Of a DNA stretch of 64,000 nt, positions 21,784 through 30,178 are shown piece after piece. This stretch comes from Pasteurella multocida subsp. multocida OH4807 (lineage in GTDB: Bacteria > Pseudomonadota > Gammaproteobacteria > Enterobacterales > Pasteurellaceae), in contig CP004391.1 of assembly GCA_000973525.1 (NCBI GenBank), forward strand, positions 1,992,001 through 2,056,000, read 5' to 3'. Position 1 is the first letter of the stretch. Each line of letters starts with the position of its first letter. A program made the translations under genes and the position numbers. The notes beneath the pieces were generated by a model. It had not been told where the DNA came from. It ran no database searches and saw nothing but the letters and a program-made list of their open reading frames with translations.

Positions 21784-22488
21784 TCAGATTAAATCATGTC
21801 CAATAAAAATCACGCGTCCAATGACTTCAATGTATTTGTTTTTGTCAAATTCTAAATCGATTTGAGGATAGATAAGTTGATTATCACTGATTAAGCGTAG
21901 TCCATTTGGCAATCCTTGGATGCGCTTTACCCATATTTGCGTGTCATTGCGCATTAGATAAATTTCCCCATCTTTTGGCGTTGTGACTGCTCGATTGACT
22001 AATAAAATATCACCTCGCTGAATTGTGGGGTGCATTGCATCGCCTCGTGCAACCATAAAGAGTAATTTTTCAGGCTCGATTCCTCTTATCTTCAACCAGT
22101 TCAGACTCAGCCCAATATAGTCATCAGGTCTATTCTGAATGCTATCAAGCGTAAAGTGGTGATAGAAAGGAATTTGAGCTTGTATGTCATTCCCTTGCAT
22201 CTTTGAGAGAGGAAATTGAGTCGAATACGTATTCACTCGCTCGTTTATCTGATCGGGATGGAGAGAGTGGCGTGGATTATTTTCGTCATAAAGGCCCAGT
22301 TGTTTTTGTACTGCAACAGGAAATGAAGAATAATGATATTCAAAGGTTTTTCCTTTCACGCCTTCTCTTTGGCGCTTTATCCATCCTTCGCGCGCTGCTT
22401 TTTTGACAATACCTTTGTCTGATGAAGGTAAATACAACTCTTTGTCCATGAGCTCTTTTATTGAAAACCACTCTTGAAAGTTCTGCAT
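21784..22488 (-). CDS. Mu-like phage repressor (MuR-type DNA-binding domain plus S24-like domain)
   Basis: A 234-residue regulator. The N-terminal 65 residues (WFSIKELM...REGWIKRQREGVKGKTFEYH) match the winged-helix domain of Mu repressor/transposase. The C-terminal half resembles the LexA/CI S24 peptidase fold (GDILLVNRAV, WVKRIQG). In the catalytic serine motif the sequence reads RGDAMHPT, so alanine replaces serine, while the Lys is kept. Self-cleavage is therefore unlikely. The gene faces a broken ner gene, so this is the control region of a Mu-like prophage that has otherwise been lost. Confidence 0.8.
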   Translation of the reverse strand: MQNFQEWFSIKELMDKELYLPSSDKGIVKKAAREGWIKRQREGVKGKTFEYHYSSFPVAVQKQLGLYDENNPRHSLHPDQINERVNTYSTQFPLSKMQGNDIQAQIPFYHHFTLDSIQNRPDDYIGLSLNWLKIRGIEPEKLLFMVARGDAMHPTIQRGDILLVNRAVTTPKDGEIYLMRNDTQIWVKRIQGLPNGLRLISDNQLIYPQIDLEFDKNKYIEVIGRVIFIGHDLI

Positions 22489-22686
22489 AAAGACCTTTTT
22501 AGGAACTCTAATGTGATTTAAGTTAGTGAGAATTTAAAGTTTTGATTTAAAATTAAATAATATCAAAGAAATAAATTTTTTAGAAAAGAACTGTTGAGTT
22601 CCTGTGAAAATAATTGTATAGTTCTTATCAGTTACTCACATGCGTAATCAAAAATGAATTAATCTAAGTCATAAGGATATCACATA

Positions 22687-22896
22687 ATGAAAAAGAGTAA
22701 AAAGAATATGCACCGCGCATATATTATTGCTGCTGTTAAGTAAAAGGGTAGCTCACTCGCTCAACTTTCAATTCAGGCAGGGTTACACCCGAGAACGTTA
22801 AATAATGCGTTAGATCGAAAGTATCCTAAAGGAGAAAAAATCATTGCTGATTTTATTGGTATTCCTGTTCAGGATATCTGGCCTGAACGTTATTAG
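22687..22896 (+). pseudogene. ner/nlp-like regulator with an in-frame stop
   Basis: Reading from ATG at 22687 gives a 69-codon product resembling phage Mu Ner / Nlp: N-terminal HRAYIIAAVK, then SSLAQLSIQAGLHPRTLNNAL, then KGEKIIADFIGIPVQDIWPERY. Codon 19 is TAA (22741-22743) in the same frame. A single nonsense change (from CAA or AAA) therefore disrupts an otherwise complete gene. It is divergent from the Mu-like repressor, as ner is in Mu-type phages. Confidence 0.8.
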
Positions 22897-24475
22897 ATTA
22901 AAACAAGAGCTATTTTTGTTTAAAACATAATCTCTTAAGCATGTTTTCGTAAAATTTTGCTTTTTATTTTGGACATTATCTTAAGAGATGAGTAGAATAC
23001 GCCCCCCATGTTTTTGGAAATACATGAAATTTATTTTTATTCTTTATTTTGGGCTGTTTATTTTTATATAAAAGGGACTTTATGAATTTATCTAAAACAT
23101 TCTTGAAAAGACAAACAAGACATTCGCGATAATCCGTTATGTATTATCGAAGATCAGAATCAATTATCTTCTTCTACTTTTATCCAAGTAGTTCAATTAA
23201 ACATAATTCGAGTTTAAGTTAATTATATTACTTTCACTTTAATTTATAACGCAGCTCATAATAAGTTTGCTTAAAACCTCAAATAAACACTAGAAACAGT
23301 ACATTAATAAAATAAAAGTAATGCGCTAATCGATATGGAAACAGAAGACATTTGCTTTATACACTTGCTTACTATTGTATGAGGTATACTTTACGTCAAT
23401 TAACAAGACGAAAAGATGATATATCAACATAGGAATAATCAAGTGTAAGAAAGGCAACTATTTCGTAATCGGAGTGTGTTTTTTACTGTTTACACATAAG
23501 TGCTGAAACGGATCAGTTCAATAAAAAGAAAAGGTGTAATAAGAACATAGTGGAGAAACGGATGAAATACTGGCAAGGAGCGGCTTGCTAACGACAAGTA
23601 GGCATAATGTCAGTGCAGGTGTAGGAAGGCGAGTCAGTTACACGAGTTAAATAATGAGTGTGATAACGGTATAAAACAAAACGGTTTCGTAAGGTGTGGT
23701 GGGTGAGACAAGACTGTGCTACATCAGATATTGAGTGAGAAAAAGAAACCAAATTTCATGGAAGGAAAAGACAGCAAGGATGCAGTCAACTCCACTCTTG
23801 TTGAAAAGGATGCAACAATGTTTGGTTTTTCAGATAAAAGAGAATGAATATTTCTTGTGAGCAAGTGGTGTAAGGATGAAATAGAAGAGGAAATGAAGGA
23901 AGGGTGTTTAAAGGATGAACAAATAGGAGCTATTATATCAATATCGTAAAAGCCAAGAGGGCGTATACGAAAGAGATGGTAAATAATTTAGGGTGTAACA
24001 GGCTACAATCAGATAATATAGGGTGGAGTTAATAGGCAGATAGCTATTTCATTATCTGTATCTCACAGAATGTTGGTATTAAAGAGAATGAATGTAGTCA
24101 TTCATTTTATTTAATTCAATGCATTACAGCAGGATGGTATGTAATGATATTGCCAGGGATGGCATCACTGTGAAATATCAAATCACTGCAATGTAGTTAC
24201 TGCTATATTAGTGGATTGAACGAATATGTTTTAGGGGAGTGATTGGCAGGTTATGAGCTGTTTGTTAACACAGTTTAATAAGCTTTTGATCTTTAAGTTG
24301 AATAGAGGTTGCTCTTATGTTTTCAAAAAAAGTGATGGATATTGCTTTAGTGAAAAAAATAAATCAATTTATTTTTTGCAACCGTTTGCTTACTTATCGC
24401 GCCCTTTTAAGTAGGGATAAAATCCTTTATTATTTTGCCACATGTTAAATAGAGAATTTATTTTAAAGAGGCAAT
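22897..24475. other. decayed non-coding stretch after ner remnant
   Basis: About 1.6 kb without any reading frame of 60 codons or more on either strand, although the host DNA around it is densely coding. The + strand from about 23400 to 24250 is purine-rich and full of stop codons in all frames. The position, directly after ner, is where transposase genes lie in Mu-like phages. I see one short coding-like trace (23707-23949) and no RNA gene I can name. Confidence 0.6.
23707..23949 (+). pseudogene. possible fossil reading frame, origin unknown
   Basis: This frame is open for 46 codons, hits one TGA at 23845-23847, and continues for another 33 codons to a TAA at 23947-23949. It includes charged, helix-like text such as MEGKDSKDAVNSTLVEKD and WCKDEIEEEMKEGCLKDEQ. 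It looks more like former coding sequence than random DNA, but I cannot assign a family. A remnant of a transposase is one guess. Confidence 0.22.
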
Positions 24476-24700
24476 ATGGAATTTAATGTAAATGAATTAT
24501 TAGGCTATGTAGCAGGAGTGCTCGTTGCTATTTCATTCCTATTTAAAAATATCATTTTTATCCGAGTAATAAATGGTATTGGTGCAATTTTGTTTGTTAT
24601 TTATGCACTCAGAATTGAGGCTTACCCTATCGCAGGGTTGAATACCTTTTTAGTTTTTATTCATCTTTACCAGTTGTGGCGTTTAAAACAAGCAAAATAA
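24476..24700 (+). CDS. small inner-membrane protein (YgjV-like)
   Basis: A 74-residue protein with three predicted membrane helices (around residues 8-24, 29-45 and 50-68) and a basic C-terminus LWRLKQAK. An AGAGG ribosome-binding site lies just upstream and a strong terminator follows. It resembles small YgjV-type or similar multi-helix membrane proteins, but the match is by pattern only. Function unknown. Confidence 0.6.
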   Translation: MEFNVNELLGYVAGVLVAISFLFKNIIFIRVINGIGAILFVIYALRIEAYPIAGLNTFLVFIHLYQLWRLKQAK

Positions 24701-24714
24701 CTCAGTCAAAATAT

Positions 24715-24746
24715 AAAAAACCGCACATTCACGTGCGGTTTTTTGT
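24715..24746. terminator. bidirectional terminator between the small membrane protein gene and ettA
   Basis: AAAAAACCGCAC / GTGCGGTTTTTT with a 6-base loop lies between two convergent genes. A and T tracts on both sides suit termination in both directions. Confidence 0.88.
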
Positions 24747-24747
24747 T

Positions 24748-26418
24748 TTATTTGGCAATACGTTTGTATTTGATACGATGTGGCTGTGTAGCTTCAGCAC
24801 CAAAGGTTTTCTTTTTCCATTCTTCATAGTCAGAGAAGTTACCTTCGTAGAATGTCACTTTGCCTTCATCACCGTAATCTAAAATGTGCGTTGCGATACG
24901 GTCTAAGAACCAACGGTCGTGCGAGATCACCATAGCACAGCCTGGGAACTCTAAGATTGCGTTCTCAAGTGCACGTAAAGTTTCAACGTCAAGGTCGTTG
25001 GTTGGTTCGTCTAGTAATAGTACGTTACCGCCCGCTTGTAACAGTTTAGCTAAGTGTAAACGACCACGTTCACCGCCCGACAATTCACCTACGCGTTTTT
25101 GTTGATCCACACCTTTAAAGTTGAAACGACCGACATAAGCGCGACTCGGAATTTCAAAGTTGCCAATACGTAAGATATCTTGACCATTAGAGACTTCTTC
25201 CCAAACAGTTTTCTTATCGTCCATTGCATCGCGGAATTGATCCACAGAGGCTAACACAACGGTATCACCTAAGGTTACTGTCCCCGCATCTGGTTTTTCT
25301 TGACCTGAAAGCATACGGAATAGGGTGGATTTTCCCGCACCGTTTGGACCGATAATCCCTACAATCGCGCCTTTCGGAATGCTAAATGAAAGATTATCAA
25401 TTAACGTACGATCACCGTAAGATTTTGTTAAACCTTGAACTTCAATCACTTTGTCACCTAAGCGTGGACCAGGTGGAATAAAGAGTTCATTCGTTTCGTT
25501 ACGTTTTTGATATTCGCCACTGTTAAGCTCTTCAAAGCGCGCCATACGTGCTTTGCTTTTCGCTTGACGACCTTTGGGATTTTGGCGAACCCATTCTAAC
25601 TCTTTCTCAATGGATTTTTGACGCGCTGATTCTGCGGCTTGCTCTTGAGCTAAACGTTTCTCTTTTTGCTCTAACCAAGAAGAGTAGTTACCTTCCCAAG
25701 GAATACCTTCACCGCGGTCAAGCTCTAAGATCCAACCCGCTACGTTATCTAAGAAGTAACGGTCGTGGGTAATTGCCACCACAGTGCCTTCATAGTCGTG
25801 TAAGAATCGCTCTAACCATGCCACCGATTCCGCATCTAAGTGGTTGGTTGGCTCGTCTAACAATAACATATCTGGTTTTTCGAGTAATAAACGGCAAAGT
25901 GCAACACGGCGACGTTCACCACCGGATAAATGCTCAATTTTTGCATCCCATTCTGGTAAACGTAATGCATCAGCCGCACGCTCTAACTGATTATCAAGAT
26001 TATGTCCATCGTGTGCTTGAATGATTGCTTCTAATTCAGCTTGTTCAGCGGCAAGTTTATCAAAGTCTGCATCAGGATCAGCATATAGTGCATAAACTTC
26101 ATCTAAACGTGTTAGCGCTTTTTTCACTTCGCCAACCGCCTCTTCAATGGCTTCACGCACGGTTTGTTGCGGATCTAATTTCGGCTCTTGTGGCAAATAA
26201 CCAATTTTAATGCCGGGTTGTGGGCGTGCCTCCCCCTCGATTTCTTTATCGATTCCCGCCATAATACGTAGTAAAGTCGATTTACCTGCACCGTTCAAAC
26301 CCAGTACACCGATTTTGGCACCAGGAAAGAAGCTTAAAGAAATGTCTTTTAGAATATGACGCTTCGGTGGGACGATTTTGCCCACGCGATGCATCGTATA
26401 AACAAATTGTGATGACAT
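24748..26418 (-). CDS. ettA: energy-dependent translational throttle protein EttA
   Basis: A 556-residue ABC-F ATPase with two nucleotide-binding domains: Walker A GLNGAGKST and GPNGAGKST, and LSGGERRR and LSGGERGR signatures. A linker between them contains the arm region characteristic of EttA. EttA binds the ribosomal E site and gates entry of the 70S initiation complex into elongation depending on ATP/ADP. The ATG at 26418 gives MSSQFVYTMHRVGK, the canonical N-terminus. Confidence 0.96.
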   Translation of the reverse strand: MSSQFVYTMHRVGKIVPPKRHILKDISLSFFPGAKIGVLGLNGAGKSTLLRIMAGIDKEIEGEARPQPGIKIGYLPQEPKLDPQQTVREAIEEAVGEVKKALTRLDEVYALYADPDADFDKLAAEQAELEAIIQAHDGHNLDNQLERAADALRLPEWDAKIEHLSGGERRRVALCRLLLEKPDMLLLDEPTNHLDAESVAWLERFLHDYEGTVVAITHDRYFLDNVAGWILELDRGEGIPWEGNYSSWLEQKEKRLAQEQAAESARQKSIEKELEWVRQNPKGRQAKSKARMARFEELNSGEYQKRNETNELFIPPGPRLGDKVIEVQGLTKSYGDRTLIDNLSFSIPKGAIVGIIGPNGAGKSTLFRMLSGQEKPDAGTVTLGDTVVLASVDQFRDAMDDKKTVWEEVSNGQDILRIGNFEIPSRAYVGRFNFKGVDQQKRVGELSGGERGRLHLAKLLQAGGNVLLLDEPTNDLDVETLRALENAILEFPGCAMVISHDRWFLDRIATHILDYGDEGKVTFYEGNFSDYEEWKKKTFGAEATQPHRIKYKRIAK

Positions 26419-26500
26419 AATTTCTCTCGTTATCTTTGTTAATGAATAGAAAAAAGTGCGGTTATTCTACTTGAAATTTGTTAGATTAGCCAATCACAGA

Positions 26501-26527
26501 TAAAAAAAACCCTCCGAAGAGGAGGGT
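26501..26527 (-). terminator. orphan minus-strand terminator upstream of ettA
   Basis: On the minus strand ACCCTCC-TCTTC-GGAGGGT is followed by eight T residues, about 90 bp before the ettA start. No gene on the minus strand precedes it. It therefore ends either a short untranslated leader (attenuator of ettA) or a small RNA encoded within about 26530-26800. Confidence 0.7.
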
Positions 26528-26816
26528 AGGAAAGTAGTTTAGCTATTTATGATTATTTTATTTAGGAACTTTATGAATATCAAGCAATCACTTGACGATT
26601 TGTATTTTACATAAATTTACACTCATGTGAAACAATTTTACATTATTTTTGAAGTTCGTCACAAAAATTGATTTAAATGATTATTTTTTATTCGAATTGT
26701 AATCGTTTCTATGGTTTTTTAGATTAAAAAGTATTCAGGAAATCAGGCTTGAGGGCGATTTTTAGTCGTATTTATCAGGTAATGTTACTAAAATCACATT
26801 TTTTAGGTGGTCTAAA

Positions 26817-27464
26817 ATGAAAGCGTTTTCTTTTGGTTGTTTTTTGTTCTTTTGGGTGAGTTTTTTTTCGCCAACGCTCTCTGCACATCCGCACGCATTT
26901 ATCGAAATGAAAACGAAAATTTTAGTCAAAGAACAACAATTGACAGGATTTTCGGTTGAATGGATTCTCGATGAGGCGAGTTCTGCTACGATGTTATATG
27001 ACATCAAGCAAGCTCGTGGAGATAAAAAAGCACTACAGAAATTAATTGATGAAGTAATGGGGAATATTGTGCATGAACATTATTTCAGTTATTTGTTTGA
27101 TAAAGACGGAAATAAAGTCAAATACAGTGCTAAACCCCAGCATTACGGGATGAAGTCAAGTCATAATCAAGTGATGTACTATTTTGACTTTTTGTTGTCT
27201 AAACCACGGCAATTAACCGACAATACTTTTACGCTGTTGACTTATGATCCAACTTATTATGTCTCAATGTACTATGATCAAGAAAAGCTAAAAAGTGCGG
27301 TCGATTTTTCACATCTTCCAGCGCAATGCCATGGTAATGTGATTGAACCTGAAGTCGACAGTAAAGTCAGGCAATATGCTAATTCACTAGATCAAACTCA
27401 ACGTAATGAGGATGATTCCTTGGGTGTTTTATTTGCACAAAAAGTGGTATTAATATGCGAATAG
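26817..27464 (+). CDS. zevA: DUF1007 family periplasmic protein (ZevA-like)
   Basis: A 215-residue exported protein. The signal peptide ends near PTLSA and the mature protein begins HPHAFIEM, a histidine-rich start suited to metal binding. The DUF1007 family is typically encoded beside an RcnA/NicO-type transporter, as here. The pair corresponds to Haemophilus influenzae ZevA/ZevB, reported to support zinc acquisition. Assignment of zinc versus nickel/cobalt for this copy is inference. The 3' end overlaps the next gene by 10 bp. Confidence 0.82.
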   Translation: MKAFSFGCFLFFWVSFFSPTLSAHPHAFIEMKTKILVKEQQLTGFSVEWILDEASSATMLYDIKQARGDKKALQKLIDEVMGNIVHEHYFSYLFDKDGNKVKYSAKPQHYGMKSSHNQVMYYFDFLLSKPRQLTDNTFTLLTYDPTYYVSMYYDQEKLKSAVDFSHLPAQCHGNVIEPEVDSKVRQYANSLDQTQRNEDDSLGVLFAQKVVLICE

Positions 27465-28471
27465 TTTTTCCAATAAAATCGTTACTTATCTTGCTAGTGT
27501 TAGGTGTAAGTGCGTATTTCTTATTGCCTTACTTGTTTATCCATGTCGCAATTTGGCAACGTGAATTTAATCAATTGATGTCAGGTTATTTACATCAAAT
27601 TCATGATGATCAAACCTCGGCGGGAAATTGGTTAATTTTGATCAGTTTTTTGTATGGTGTATTTCACGCACTAGGACCGGGACATGGTAAATTTATTATA
27701 GCTACATATTTATCTACACATCAGACACAATTAAAAACCAGCATGAAATTGACGTTACTTTCTTCTCTCATGCAGGGGCTGGTTGCCGTAACAGCTACTT
27801 CTATTGTTGTTGTGTTATTGAACCTTTCTTCCCGTTATTTTCAGTTAACACAACTTTGGTTAGAACGGATCGCCTTTCTTTTCTTATTGCTGTTGGGGTT
27901 AGTGTGGTGCTATCAACATGGAAAGAAATTAGTTGGGCAACATTGGGCTAAGTATTCAGCTTCACCTCGTATTGTGGCAATGAATGTACAGCGTGGAGCA
28001 TCAATGAAAGTTGGGCAGCGCGTCATGAGTACAGCACATAGTCATGCTGCTGCACACTGTGGCTGTGGTCACCAACACGCCCCTAATGAAGCCCAACTAG
28101 CACAAGCAAATGATTGGAAATCACAATTTTTCGTGATCTGTAGTATTGGTTTACGTCCTTGTTCTGGGGCGATCTTTATTTTGTTTTTGGCATATATGCT
28201 TGATCTTTACCAATGGGGAATTATGGCGACCTTTGCTATGGCGATGGGGACAGGGTTGACCTTATCTGGCTTTGCTTTAATCGTATTATATGCGCGCCAT
28301 ACTGCCATTAAAATTGGTCATTGGTATCAGATTTCACCTAGCGCTCAATCTCATGTGACACATTTTGTGAAGTTTATTGCTGGAATCGTTTTGATATTCT
28401 TTGCGATGAGTTTGTTATATGGAACAACCTTGTCAGTCACTGGGGGAGCTGCCTTATTTGGTCGTCAGTAA
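27455..28471 (+). CDS. zevB: NicO/RcnA-type metal transporter (ZevB-like)
   Basis: A 338-residue membrane protein with about seven helices. The NicO family motifs HALGPGHGKF and SIGLRPCSGAI are present. A central histidine/cysteine-rich loop (HSHAAAHCGCGHQH) probably binds transition metal. Overlap with the upstream DUF1007 gene indicates one operon, and the binding protein plus transporter pair matches ZevAB. A terminator follows at 28518. Confidence 0.85.
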   Translation: MRIVFPIKSLLILLVLGVSAYFLLPYLFIHVAIWQREFNQLMSGYLHQIHDDQTSAGNWLILISFLYGVFHALGPGHGKFIIATYLSTHQTQLKTSMKLTLLSSLMQGLVAVTATSIVVVLLNLSSRYFQLTQLWLERIAFLFLLLLGLVWCYQHGKKLVGQHWAKYSASPRIVAMNVQRGASMKVGQRVMSTAHSHAAAHCGCGHQHAPNEAQLAQANDWKSQFFVICSIGLRPCSGAIFILFLAYMLDLYQWGIMATFAMAMGTGLTLSGFALIVLYARHTAIKIGHWYQISPSAQSHVTHFVKFIAGIVLIFFAMSLLYGTTLSVTGGAALFGRQ

Positions 28472-28517
28472 AATGAATATCGCGTATGGATAGAATCGGG
28501 TTTGATGGCAGAAATAT

Positions 28518-28548
28518 GAAAAAGCAGATCGAATTGATCTGCTTTTAT
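28518..28548. terminator. terminator between zevB and yrbG
   Basis: AAAAGCAGATC / GATCTGCTTTT with a 5-base loop lies between two convergent genes and has T-rich flanks. Confidence 0.85.
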
Positions 28549-28555
28549 CTTTGTC

Positions 28556-29524
28556 TTAAAGTGCGGTTTGAATGAGATAAACCGTGTAACCTATATAGCT
28601 ACTAAAAAAGAGAAAGCCAGCAAGACGCCCAATAGGGCGGTGATGTTTGTAAGCCCAAAAGCCAAGTGCAAAAAGGACCAGTGTGAGTGAAGACATGACG
28701 AGCATATCACGCGAAAGGACTTCCTGTTCAGCTTGAATTGGCATAATCACACCTGCTAATCCAACGACCGCTAACGTATTATACAAATTTGAGCCGATAA
28801 TATTGCCAACTGCAAGGTCAACTTCCCCTTTACGTGCTGCTGCAATGGAGGCGGCAACTTCGGGTAATGATGTACCTACGGCAACGACAGTTAGTCCAAT
28901 CACTAAATCGCTTACACCAATATAGTTCGCGATTTTAATTGCACCCCAGACCAACAACTGAGAGCTTACCATTAATAAGAGTAACCCTGCGATGAGCCAA
29001 AATACTGCAGCTTTAAATGAAATCTGTTGGATGGAGTCCTCTTCTTCATAGGCGGCTTGAATGGACGCACGTTGTTTTTTGCTTGACCAAATGGTCCATA
29101 CTACATAAGCAGTGAAAAGAAGTAACAATAAACTTGCTTCCCATCTTACGATATCACTATCTAACAAAAAATAAGCAGACAAGCCAGTAACAGCAAGTAA
29201 AATTGGGAGTTCTTTTTTAATGACGCTACCGTGAACGCCAAGCGGTTTAATCAGGGCTGTAATCCCTAATATTAAGGCGATATTTGTAATATTCGAACCG
29301 TACGCATTACCTAAGGCAATACCTGGGCTACCGTTAAATGCCGATAACGCAGAAACAACCATTTCAGGCATAGATGTGCCGAAACCAATAATTAAAATAC
29401 CAATTAAGAGTGGCGACATTCCTAAATAACGGGCTAATGCCGCGGAACCGTCCACAAAGCGATCTGCACTCCAGACTAAAATAATTAATCCAATCACAAT
29501 CGCAAGAGAAGCTTCGAGTAACAT
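28556..29524 (-). CDS. yrbG: calcium/sodium antiporter YrbG family
   Basis: A 322-residue K+-dependent Na+/Ca2+ exchanger-like inner-membrane protein. Two homologous halves carry alpha repeats: IIGFGTSMPEMVVS...GNAYGSNITNIA and VVAVGTSLPEVAAS...GNIIGSNLYNTL. This duplication is diagnostic of the CaCA superfamily. The start at 29524 has AGGA upstream and matches the E. coli YrbG N-terminus; the longer frame from 29620 adds an unlikely 32-residue extension. Confidence 0.9.
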   Translation of the reverse strand: MLLEASLAIVIGLIILVWSADRFVDGSAALARYLGMSPLLIGILIIGFGTSMPEMVVSALSAFNGSPGIALGNAYGSNITNIALILGITALIKPLGVHGSVIKKELPILLAVTGLSAYFLLDSDIVRWEASLLLLLFTAYVVWTIWSSKKQRASIQAAYEEEDSIQQISFKAAVFWLIAGLLLLMVSSQLLVWGAIKIANYIGVSDLVIGLTVVAVGTSLPEVAASIAAARKGEVDLAVGNIIGSNLYNTLAVVGLAGVIMPIQAEQEVLSRDMLVMSSLTLVLFALGFWAYKHHRPIGRLAGFLFFSSYIGYTVYLIQTAL

Positions 29525-29704
29525 CTGAAATCCTATATAAAAAATAGTCAAATTAGGACGCGTATCATATCTGTAAACGTTGGGAAAGAGAAGATGAGAG
29601 ATAAAAAAATAAAAGCCCATAAGGAGGATATGGGCTCAAATTCTTTTGGTTAAAAAGAAACTTTTATAAAAGGAGACAAATAAAAGTTTACCAAAAGAAA
29701 AAAT

Positions 29705-29780
29705 TGGCTCCTCCTGCTGGACTTGAACCAGCGACATACGGATTAACAGTCCGCCGTTCTACCGACTGAACTAAGGAGGA
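29705..29780 (-). tRNA. tRNA-Asn (anticodon GUU)
   Basis: On the minus strand, a 76-nt tRNA with acceptor arms TCCTCCT / AGGAGGA, discriminator G and an encoded CCA. The anticodon loop CTGTTAA has anticodon GTT, and the T arm is CTGGTTCAAGTCCAG. Confidence 0.98.
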
Positions 29781-30178
29781 AAAATTCTGAATCACAAAGA
29801 ATTTAGGTGGCGTATGATAATGTGCTTGCTACCCCTTGTCAACCGTAAGAAAACAAAAAAGTTGGCTTTTTTTCTGGTGATTTTTATATCCACAGAGGTT
29901 GTGGATAACTCTGTGAGTTATTATGCAAAAAAAGCGCAAAAGCTAGGTCATTACTGGTGTTATTCTGTTTCATTATTGAATTGGTTGTAAAATGACATCT
30001 TTTTATTTATCAATAAGTTAATAAAACTCCACAAAAATTTTTAAAATTTTTTTCAAATTTGAGAGGTTTAAATCTTGACAATTATAAGTCTGTGTAAAAC
30101 CTAGCTTTTTTAAATCAAGATTTCGCTTAAAATTATGTTAAAATTGACCGCACTTTCAAATCATGTGTACGAGAGAAT
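29781..30178. promoter_or_regulatory. uvrB upstream region with an inverted DnaA-box pair
   Basis: No reading frame is visible in these 398 bp, which are AT-rich. At 29900-29908 TGTGGATAA is a perfect DnaA box (reverse orientation), and at 29886-29894 ATATCCACA is a one-mismatch box facing it, 5 bp apart. Close to uvrB, ACCGCACTT (30147-30155) is a reverse uptake signal. I do not see a convincing LexA box. Confidence 0.5.

Noticed and set aside
23707..23949. Reading the fossil frame as an IS30-type transposase
   Set aside because: A short helix-like stretch is vaguely similar, but segment order and motifs do not match well enough to name it.
26570..26611. A 13-codon plus-strand leader peptide (MNIKQSLDDLYFT)
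   Set aside because: It has an AGGAA upstream but faces away from ettA and leads to no gene; probably chance.
29940..29980. Possible LexA box before uvrB (around CTGGTGTTATTCTG)
   Set aside because: It lacks the CTG-N10-CAG symmetry that the uvrD box shows, so it is not supported.
29781..30178. Replication origin, because of DnaA boxes and AT-rich DNA
   Set aside because: Only two boxes are visible, with none of the usual oriC neighbours. A regulatory role is more economical.
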